Translations under genes and position numbers: made by a program | DNA from: Apoda limacodes | Lineage: Eukaryota > Arthropoda > Insecta > Lepidoptera > Limacodidae | Direction: 5' to 3' | NCBI GenBank assembly: GCA_946406115.1 | Contig: OX291561.1 | Coordinates: 4,890,273 to 4,954,272 of the forward strand | Length of the DNA: 64,000 bases | In this document: one piece after another, positions 55,369 to 64,000 of the stretch | Layout: every line of letters begins with the position of its first letter | Position numbering within the stretch: position 1 is the first letter of the stretch | Notes under the pieces: generated by a model | What the model saw: only the letters and a program-made list of their open reading frames with translations | Told to the model about the DNA's origin: nothing | Database searches by the model: none

Positions 55369-57051
55369 CTGTAAAAATATGTTTATGTCATTTATTAGTA
55401 CATTTGTGGCAGGCGAACAAAAAAAATACAGCAGTTCTAGTAAGACATTATTCTGTGCAATTTCATGAGAATCAACAAAAACGTAGGGCAGCCAAACAAG
55501 GGTGGCCAACCATACTTACTATAAAATAGAGTATTGTACTCTATTTCATGTTGGTGTACTTTATGATCTATCTATAACACAAATAGAGTTCTAATTACAA
55601 ATTTTTTGCTATTGATAAGATTTGTATTATATGGCTTGGTAGGTACATGGTTCTTTTGCCTCATTAAGCGACTAAAAACATCATGGGAATAAACTCACAG
55701 TTCACTTTTAATAAAGAGATTAAGTACCTTGAAGACCAAGCTTTGCTCTTTTTTTTCACAACACCCCAAAAGTCAAGTAGCTTTGGTGTTGCTGTGTCGG
55801 TATAAATAATAGCATTACTACTTGCCAATAGATGTCAGGAAGAGTCATATTTATCAGTTTATATTGCCTGAAAACACGATTAAAACGACGTTTTCTAAAA
55901 AATTAAACCTAGCTATATTTATTTCACCCCCGAAAACCCCCGCATGCTAAATTTCATGAAAATCGTTGGAGCCGTTTCCAAGATTCAGATTATTTTTAAA
56001 TTTTTAGTTCAGTTTTTGGGGAAGTTTTACAGAACCCCAAAATAAGCTAAACTCAATTTACAGGTATGTTTTACTAGCTGACTGGCAGATGTTGTTTCTC
56101 TTTTTTTAACTCAAACTCACAAATGACGCGCCAATTATTGTGAAAGGGTTGTACTAACTTAAAAACCTTGGCGTGTGCACAACAAGTTTTATAACAATTG
56201 GTTTTTTCCCTTAGAGAGCGAGCCCAACTCGCATTCGACCCTTTTTTTGTCATATATAAACCTTGATCTAACAATAAAGAACACAACAAAAAAAAGAATT
56301 ACCGAAATCGGTCCAGTCGTTCCCGAGTTTTTGTGAGACTAACAAACGTCAATTAATTTTTGTATATATGTATATATAATAATAATAAAAATATCATATA
56401 ATATAAAAGATAATTTTAATATCTCAATAATGATATCCTTGCATGAAATTACCTTTGGTACTGTAGAGGTTACGACCTCTTGTTGAATGTAAAGGAAGTA
56501 AATAGGCTAGCGAACGTTTTTACGCAGCAAATACTTGTAGTGGTTTTGAGGAAACATAATAGATGGTGTCAGTGCGTTTTTAAATAAAAACAATCGGAAT
56601 TTCGAGCTTGTCATTATTTTGTTATTAATTGACATTCAAGTGAAAAATATAGATCGGACAAGTCTATATAAATTTGGAGGGTCGATTCCCGTCTCTATCA
56701 AGCGTTACACCAGTGGTTGATGGTATTGGAATAGCTTGCTTTTTTGTTGTAGCTTTAAAAATATGGTACTGTCATTTATGGTCAGCATAGCCAGTCAGTT
56801 CAGGTTAAACGACTACATGCTGCCTCGTTCTCAGCCAACGAGCAAAAATCAAGCGATTCTCGGCAAAGACTAACAAAGCAGTGATAACCTCGATTGCACA
56901 CAGTTGTACATCAGCCGTTTAGAAAAATGGCTTAGTTTCAACAATGGATGCTTGTAGGGTAGAAATGATGACGAATAGAAATAGCAAGTTAATCTAACAA
57001 CAAAATCAACCTTTTAAGAGTTTCTGGAATTTAATAGTAAAATTAACAAAC
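55369..57051. other. intron-like region with a third linker-exon relic
   Basis: At 56690-56752 the minus strand carries 'KQAIPIPSTTGVTL' behind a changed acceptor (aaag instead of acag) and without a clear donor. At 55875-55995 lies a second copy of the 'cgttggagccgtttccaag' repeat. Nothing else was recognised. Confidence 0.5.
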
Positions 57052-57258
57052 CTGGTAAATGAAGCTTTGGAACAGCCAATGCGCTTAAACGATTATTTCT
57101 TGTACGCACATTATCAGTAAAGTGGATGTCACACACCCTCTTATATTTATAAATGTGAATCTCAGAAAAATTTGTAAGAGATTCTCCAGCTTAATCCACC
57201 CATACTCGAAAACGCTCAGGGAATTTCTCCGGATGTGGGAAATGATGCAGAGAGATAC
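57052..57258 (-). pseudogene. THAP domain exon 2 of the P-like gene
   Basis: Acceptor gtcatttcag before 57258, donor accag|gttt at 57051, 207 bases, phase 1 to phase 1. It encodes 'ISLHHFPHPEKFPERFRVWV', then an in-frame TAA near 57192, then 'HIYKYKRVCDIHFTDN' (the C-x2-H zinc pair) and 'NNRLSALAVPKLHLPG' (the AVP motif closing the THAP fold). Together with exon 1 this makes a whole THAP domain apart from the stop. Confidence 0.8.
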
Positions 57259-57498
57259 CTGAAATGACACAAAATAACACAAATTACTTATTATTGGGTT
57301 CTCTACGATACCTATACAGTGCATTGAGAAGCATCCCTTTCTTTACTGTATGGCCTCATAGCACCATTGTCTATTTTTGCATGTTGTTTTACTTATTATT
57401 GCTTTAGAAGGTACATGACATTAACCCCCATGATTACACAGTTATGCATGACTACCCTTGATGGTGTTGGACGTGATTATAGTCCACTTAGGGCAATT

Positions 57499-60400
57499 AG
57501 GAAGGGGAAACTGGGGACAATTGATCACCATTTTGGTTTCTTGCTTATATTTTTTTCAAATTTAGTTCTATAAAAATAATACATACATGTATGTTTATCA
57601 CTGTTTCCCATTATTTGATTATTATATTTATGAGTGCTTCATTTTCTTTTTGCATTTTCCCAAAACTTTCCAAAAGGAACAAGTGTCCCATATTGATCAT
57701 AGGGGATCAAGTCTCCCTAACGCAAACTTTACATAATTGAAAACCCGGTTTGGTTATAAAAGTATCATTTATTATAACAATATTATGAATATAATTATAT
57801 AGTGACTATTAAGTCTCAATCTCAATGTAAGTTCTACATTTTCATAAATCTAATAAGTATTAACAGGTTTTATTGAAGTATTTTGTAATAACTCTATTCA
57901 TATCACAAATTATTAACTCTTAAAATGGAGCTTCAAAAGTCTTAGCAGAGTCTCTATGAATTAACCATCACCTAAAGGTTAGACTTACATTAGCAATATT
58001 GGAAAATCACTTTGGTACTTGAATAACTTCTAATACTCAAACTTTTTAAATCACTAACTATCATTAACTCTCTTTATATTAATCTCAAGGAAATGTAACT
58101 AATATATATAACTTTGACAACTACTAATAATAAAAAAAAGGAACTACTAATAACATCAGGTATTCATATCACACATTTGCATTGCAAGATTTAAGACTTA
58201 TCTAATCAAAAAGTAACAAATAGTTTAAATCTAAATTTAAAAACGTGTGCACTCTTTTTAGGTAACAGCCTAACGTTGAATATTAAATTTTCTTAAAGAT
58301 TTAGTAAAATTAAATTCGATCACTCGTTTGCTGTTAGACTTGAACTCAGGTGGATTTTTTTTTTACTATTTGGTATCTAGCCACTTCAGCAACATCGTCT
58401 TTTAGAGGCCACTTGAATTTATTGTCGTCAATTTTTTTTGCAAATTTTATAATGTAAGCAGAATCTGTAACAGACTGAATTTGTCCAAGATAACGATGTA
58501 CCAAATTTTTCATTGATATTAAATTGACAAAAACCCAATCGTTAGTTTCTGGTGACATGTCATTTCCACAATCATCTTCAGATTCACAACTAGATGAAAT
58601 ATCATATTCGTCATCATTTTCATCTTCAGACATATCATAAGTGGAATGTGGTGATGGAGGCAATTCATTATTATCTTCCGATGAAGATTTTTCCTTCTGC
58701 GTAAACCCTTTTAAGTTCCGTTTAACTCTATTCACCTTTTTATCGACTGGTTTATTTATCTTTTTGTTCTATTAATAGTTCCTCAACCAACTTTTCTTTT
58801 TCAGGTGTATCCGTCAAGATTTTTGTTGATCCTTTTTTACGACCTTTCTGGGTTACCTTTCGGCAACCAGCTTTCGGGAATGGTTTTATTTCCTCAGGAG
58901 TCTTAAAACATTCAAGATTTTCGAACAACCTGGTTGTGGACTTGATGGAGCAGCTCTCTTTGTAGGAGTTTTGTGTGTACTAGATATCAGGATCTCATTT
59001 AGATTGACAGAGTCTGATGTGAATTGTTCCGGTATAATCGCATCTTGTGTGGTATTTTCAGGTCCTTTCGGGTTAATTTGAAAGTCTTGACGTGTCAATG
59101 TTGCATCAGATAGAATTGATGTTGAAGCTGACCGTTGTGGAGACTAAAGTTCACAGTTTTGTGATTGGTCATTCTCATCAGTGCGTTCTGGATTTGTTTC
59201 AGTAACTAAAGGCCTGTCTGTAACATACGACGAGAATTCATCATCGTTGAAAATGTCTTTATTGAAGGGATAAATCCCAGTTACTCGAAATCCACTCAGA
59301 ATATTCTGAGGTGTAAAAGCTTTTGGTAATGCTTTCCCAAGTAATTCCGATGTTTCATAAATCGTTATAGTTTTGCCAGGATTCTGGTCCATCCAATCGT
59401 TACAAGCAGTATCATAATAGGCTTTGAGTGGTCCAAACACTGTTCTGTCCAAAGGCTGTGTTTTATGAGACGTGTGGGGAGGTATTGTCAATAGACTTAT
59501 ACCATTCTCTTTAGCGAAGTTTAATGATTCTATGCTTATATGACTGTCATGATTATCCATTATAATCAACATCGGACACTCAACTGAACCTTTCGGTGTA
59601 TTTTTTAAAATGTAGTAAAAATTTTATAAAATTCTCAGCAGTCATCCAGCCTGAAGGAAATACGCTCGCATTTGTACCTGCAGGTGCACCGCTCAACATA
59701 CGATCTTGCCAGTTCTTGCGTGGAAAGATTATGAATGGAGGAATGTATCCTCCCATTGCATTTATAGCACAGCACGCAGTTACCAATTCACCACGTTCAC
59801 CTGATGTCATCTTCCCTATTTGCTTTACACCTTAAGTAGCAACAATTTTCTTAGGTTTATGTGCAGTACTCAGCCCCGTCTCGTCAATATTCCAGATAGC
59901 TTCCGGTCCAAAATGATACTTAACCAATAGTTTTTGTAAATTTTCAAAGAAACAGCCAATGTTATGTTCATTGAAGCTAGTCGATCTACTCAGGCTGGTC
60001 GCTTCAGGTACACGTAGTGACAATTGTGTATTTCTTTTCATAAAGCCATAGAACCAATCGTACGACGCAATATTATTGGTCCATTTACATATTTTCTCAT
60101 CTGCCTTTTGGTTTTGAATAGCCAACTGATATGCTAGCTGCCGAACACACAGATAAGATAACCCATGATGGAGTTTGCTAGCTTTTTCTAGGTACTTGGC
60201 TAAATGCAACTCCTCTTCTTTAGTGAAGACTTGGGACTGTCTATAATTAGGCTCGTATGTAATCTCATTTTCCTGGTCTTTTTTTTTCTAGCATACCTTT
60301 TGAGTGTCATTATTGGGACGTTATACACTTTGGCAGTACCTTTGATCGTATTTCCCTCCAATACCTTGTTCACAGCTTCTTTAAGAATTTGTGGGTCAAC

Positions 60401-60896
60401 ACGTATACGTGGTTTTGCATCTTCTTTTCTTTTATATGTTCTTCCCATTTTATAATTAATCGTAAACAAACAAAAACAGAAAACTGACAAATTGATCCCG
60501 GTATCAAGTGTACCCCATCTTGCCGTGATCAAGTGTACCCGAAAGTGCTCTTTTAAAAAATATATTTTTTTCATGTCAAGAGAAAACGTTAATCAGATAA
60601 AATACATGTACATGCAAACTTTAATAAACTACTTTCAATGATTTTGACACATACTCAGGGAATTATTCATTCAGTTATTTAAAAAAAACAAATGAAAAAC
60701 TTACTGAAACACATGCTGACACAGGAAAATAAAAATGGCTGCACTGCTCTGAAGTTGTCTACATGATGATGTCAAAATGACGTTTTTAGTTCACCATAGA
60801 CAACAAAGCCAATATAAAAAATAGAAAAAGCGTTTAGTTTTTGAGTTGTCACTGGGTGATCAAGTCTCCCAAGGGAACATGTCTCCCCAGTCTCCC
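57499..60896 (-). mobile_element. Tigger/pogo-like element in intron 1 of the P-like gene
   Basis: Inverted ends aaggggaaactggggaca (from 57502) and aggggagactggggaga (complement, from 60897) are next to TA dinucleotides. Subterminal 'gatcaagt' motifs recur at 57707, 60509, 60526 and 60859. The single gene inside reads leftward. Confidence 0.75.
58346..60448 (-). pseudogene. Tigger/jerky-like transposase, multiply broken
   Basis: From Met at 60448: a helix-turn-helix of the psq type ('RVDPQILKEAVNKVLEGNTI', 'KGTAKVYNVPIMTLKRY'), a frame slip in an A run near 60287, the CENP-B-like second DNA-binding part ('HLAKYLEKASKLHHGLSYL'), then the first Asp in 'AIWNIDETGLS', a TAA at 59832, 'CAINAMGGYIPPFIIFPRK', a shift near 59600, 'LIIMDNHDSH' and 'KTQPLDRTVFGPLK' (second and third Asp), a TAG at 59144, a shift near 58910 and a C-terminal domain 'DWVFVNLISMKNLVHRYLG'. 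It keeps all domains in order but with at least five lesions. Confidence 0.88.
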
Positions 60897-61044
60897 CTAC
60901 TTACCATAAACCAATAGTTGTAGCGCCCAAGAAATTCTTAAGATTCATTCTGTCAGTCTTGTAGATACATTCAAACTAGCTAGATACCTATAGAATTTAG
61001 AGAACGATAAAAGTCGTATAATAAATTGTTCAAACAATACTTAC

Positions 61045-61087
61045 CAGTGGTCAAACATCCAAACACACACCGCCTAGTGGAAGGCAT
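61045..61087 (-). CDS. THAP domain exon 1 of the P-like gene
   Basis: ATG at 61087; encodes 'MPSTRRCVFGCLTT' plus one base, then a consensus donor ctg|gtaagt. The C-x3-C pair is the first half of the THAP zinc site; splicing to 57258 keeps the frame. The Tigger-like element sits in the intron between. Confidence 0.7.
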
Positions 61088-61657
61088 AATTTAGGGGTAT
61101 ATTAACTTTTACCACAGAAAAGTATTTACACTTAAACAGTAAAATTATAAGCGTCCTTTCGCAATGTAACTATTTATGTGTCCTCTGGCACGAATAAATA
61201 TCAAAAATACGAATCAGAAACAAAATTAGAAGCGGAGGAGATAAACTCAACTCAACGCAGCGTCCATGGATTTTCACACTAAGTCGGAGAAGAAGAAGTT
61301 ACCTCAACCAACTTACTTGTGGAAAATTATCAGTAAATAAGTTAAAAAATATAAAACATTCTAGATACATAAACAGAAACTTTTACAAAAAAAAACGTTA
61401 GAAAAAAAACTTTTTTGATAATCATTTACAGATTATAATATGTTTTTACAATCGATTAATCGACCATAGACGACAACTTTTAAAATATGCTATAGACAAA
61501 ATTTTTTCAAATATCTCTAGGTTGTACTTATAACTAAAATACTAAAATAATTCGTTATCTACATTTGTGTTTGTGTAGGTATGCGTGTGAGAAAGAGAGT
61601 TTTGTATGCAAAAGTCTGCATGTGTTCGTTACGAATTATATGATTCTTAAATGATTG
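61088..61657. other. upstream region of the P-like gene
   Basis: Presumed promoter side of the minus-strand gene. No TATA box or other motif could be assigned with confidence. Confidence 0.35.
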
Positions 61658-61745
61658 TATTTTTTATTTTTATTTTTTTTACATCACTTAGGTGGCAAAC
61701 CAGCTTACGGTCTACCTGATAGTAAGTGGTCACCATAGCCTATGT
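61658..61745 (-). mobile_element. LINE 3' end, short fragment
   Basis: After a T run, 'aggtggcaaaccagcttacg' matches the 3' end of the LINE at 11.72-14.76 kb, diverged by several substitutions. Only about 75 bases remain. Confidence 0.75.
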
Positions 61746-62272
61746 ATAATTTGAGTAATGAAATTTGTTACGACCATCGCTATTAAAAGCGCCCAATGTC
61801 CATACGTAAGAAGATTTAAATGTGCGTAGTTCTATATCCTGAATAGGTGATGAAAATTATTTTAAAATACGGATAGTAAAACAATCATGGTGATATGATA
61901 TGATAGTAATGGATGCGGTTATGAACAGGAATAGGTAGTAAATTATTAGTCAAAACCGCTTGACCGTTGACCGATAGTATTGAATAATAAGTGCTTACTG
62001 TCGTTATAAATTAATAAAATAAATTATTATTTTACATATAATTAAAAATATCCTAAATTAGGCATAGAAAAACAGTAAACTAGCAGTAAAGATACCTTTT
62101 GTTTGTTAGAGTTTCAGACCTAAGGGGTACCTAAGAACCCAATTACTATGATCACGCTGTCTGTCTGTCTGTCAAACCTTAAAAAGTCTGTTTTAAAGAG
62201 TAATAGGTAGGTATAATAAAGGATATGATTTCTCGTCAAATAAAAAAAATATTTTATGGTCACGGTTATTTT
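61746..62272. other. spacer, no gene seen
   Basis: AT-rich; a short (ctgt)n run at about 62157-62172. Confidence 0.4.
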
Positions 62273-62491
62273 GACTCCCTCGCAGCCTAGTTGCTAGTGT
62301 GGTCCCCTGCTGTGCAGAGGGTTTGGGTTCGATCCCCTCACTGGACAAACATTTATGTTTGTCTTGAGTCTTGGTGTATTTATGTATGCTATGTATGTAT
62401 TTGTATTGTTGTCTGGTATCCATAACACAAGCTTTGCTTACTTTGGTGATGGAGATGGCGCTGTGTGTAAAGTCCAAAAATATGTATTTAT
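62273..62491 (+). repeat. tRNA-derived SINE copy
   Basis: Same family as at 30156: head 'gactccctcgcagcctagtt', box-B-like 'gggttcgatcccct', body with 'gtctggtatccataacacaa'. Better preserved than the first copy. Confidence 0.75.
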
Positions 62492-63052
62492 TTAACTCTT
62501 TATACATGAACTGAGGAAGGAAACCATGAGATCAGCTCCATGGTATAACCAATTATAGTCACTGCAGTTACGCCCTTTCATTTGATTCACCACTGGACCG
62601 TACGTATTTGCTACCTTAAAGTTTTCATCAATCTTGCACAGAACATACGTAAATCGAAATAAAATAATTTATAAATTACATTGAACATCGTTAAAATGTG
62701 CGTATAAGATTTCTAAAGTAATCGAACTGTAATGCCAAGTAACTTAACAGATGCTTTTCCAGGTAATTTTCAATAACCTACTTATTATTTATTAGTAGTC
62801 GGTCAAAAGTACTTTATAGCCGAAAGTATCTTTGACCGATATTTTCGTCAAAAGCACATTTGACAATCACCTGCAGTTAAAATTTATTTTGACTATTTTT
62901 TAAAACTCAAGTGGCAATTTAAAATTTTGTTCTGTTGCTCTCAGCATATGTACCAAATTAACTATTTCGCACTTGTAATCGTTAAAATTAATTAAGAATT
63001 GGTTTGCTTAACAAAGATTAAATTATCATTTTTTAATTATTGCTGTTAATTA
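62492..63052. other. spacer, no gene seen
   Basis: AT-rich. A small symmetric stretch with 'ggtcaaaagtacttta' and 'ttttcgtcaaaagcac' at about 62800-62860 was noted. Confidence 0.4.
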
Positions 63053-63333
63053 ATTATTATTTTTTATACTACTAAGGTGGCAAACAAGCTTACGATCCAC
63101 CTGATAGTAAGCGGTCACCGTAGACTACGGACGCTTGCAACACCTGGGGCATCATTCGCGCGTTGCCGACTCTCCAAAAATTTAATAACTTGTTTCTTGA
63201 AGAACCCCATACTGTAGTATTTATAGAAAGCCTTAGCAGGGAGCTTATTTTACAACCCAAGCGTCAGCGGGAGGAAGTTTCTCTAAAACCGCACTGTAAA
63301 TGGCGTGACCATTTTGGTTTTAAGGTGTGATGC
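63053..63333 (-). mobile_element. 5'-truncated LINE 3' end
   Basis: About 280 bases corresponding to 11740-11995, with a T run at the left as the 3' tail. About one difference every ten bases, so it is an older insertion than the copy at 852-1070. Confidence 0.85.
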
Positions 63334-63570
63334 TAATTGGACATACATTTACGATTTCTATATCTATTAGCCGATTCTGTTGACTTGTTTATCGTACCTA
63401 TTACTAAAACTTACTGTGATTTCACCGTTACTTACTATGTTTTAATTGCAATATAATTTTGAATGTTATGAACTATTGATGCTAGCATTATACTGATTGA
63501 TATTTAATGCAGGACTTAAAAATTTACTTAACATCTGTATCTGTGTTGTACCATAATTTGAGCCATATAA

Positions 63571-63895
63571 AGATATTCTATTTTATTTTATTCCAGTGTG
63601 AGTTCAGAAAACGAGCCGCGTAGGCCAGGTTTTTAATAGTATCACACGACCGAGTGTTTTAAAACCTACTTTTGTGAATTTTCATGCACTGCTTTATCTA
63701 CTCTCACGCAATAAAAAACTAAAAATTACTAAATAAAGATATTCTATTTTATTTTATTCAGGTGTGAGTCCAGAAAACGAGCCATTTTTTATAGTATCAC
63801 CGCGAAGTTTTTTAAAACCGAGATATGTGAAATTTCATGCACTGCATCTACTCTCACGCAATGAAAAATACAAAACTAACAAACCACATAGCTAT
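63571..63895. repeat. 166-bp tandem duplication
   Basis: 'agatattctattttatttta' followed by 'gtgtgagt(t/c)cagaaaacgag' occurs at 63571 and again at 63737. Both units continue with 'tttcatgcactgc' and 'ctactctcacgcaat'. Two diverged copies of one repeat, non-coding. Confidence 0.8.
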
Positions 63896-64000
63896 TGTAA
63901 AAATATATAAAAGTAACAAACCACATAACTACTGTACATACTCAAAAATCTCAAAATTTTGTAAATACTTATCAAAATATTTGGCAGTTCAACTTATCCA

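Overview
The window reads as repeat-rich, AT-rich nuclear DNA of an insect, most probably a moth or butterfly. I infer this from the mix of decayed hAT, pogo/Tigger, mariner, P/THAP9, BEL/Pao, jockey-like and tRNA-SINE copies, and from short interspersed motifs I associate with lepidopteran genomes (for example around 21.6, 53.6 and 55.9 kb). I see no intact ordinary host gene. Almost everything that codes is a mobile element or the remains of one, usually nested.

Left part (1-20.4 kb): a ZBED5-like hAT element (minus strand, 5' terminus at 2294) is broken by a stop, a frameshift and a poly-A LINE tail. Then come an ISXO2-like transposase scrap and a 5'-truncated pogo-like transposase with a C-terminal PHD-like finger, whose 3' terminus sits inside the integrase of a minus-strand BEL/Pao retrotransposon. 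A LINE ORF1 fragment, a nearly full LINE ORF2 (two in-frame TAG codons), a spliced THAP/P-element deletion derivative (15.0-16.35 kb) and a second LINE (17.0-20.1 kb) follow.

Middle (20.4-38.7 kb): a 513-bp deleted mariner; a 3.26-kb DNA transposon with clear terminal inverted repeats and a 4-bp duplication (22683-25939, possibly Sola-like); a 638-bp hAT-type MITE; a SINE; LINE and Gypsy scraps; and a jockey-clade LINE (32.16-35.74 kb).

Right part (37.7-61.1 kb): one minus-strand P-element/THAP9-like gene is stretched over about 23 kb. Its THAP exons lie at 61.05 and 57.1 kb, small linker exons at 54.9-56.8 kb, the first transposase half at 52.5-52.9 kb and the second at 37.7-38.77 kb. Two elements have landed in it. 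One is a Tigger-like element in intron 1 (57.5-60.9 kb). The other, which splits the transposase, is a 13.7-kb Polinton/Maverick (38769-52464).

The Polinton is the most striking system. It has terminal inverted repeats of about 1.25-1.42 kb, each carrying a whole copy of an unknown gene and a 49-bp tandem array. Inside, all on the plus strand, lie a protein-primed type DNA polymerase B with an apparent spliced first exon, a packaging-type ATPase, a conserved small protein, another Polinton protein, a chromodomain integrase, a minor-capsid candidate, two small virion-type proteins, a major-capsid candidate and an adenain-like cysteine protease. Many of these frames abut with TAATG or ATGA overlaps. 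Single frameshifts in four genes and one stop suggest a recently inactivated copy (or assembly errors). A 689-bp MITE-like insertion lies between polymerase and ATPase.

The last 3 kb hold LINE 3' ends, a SINE and a 166-bp tandem duplication.
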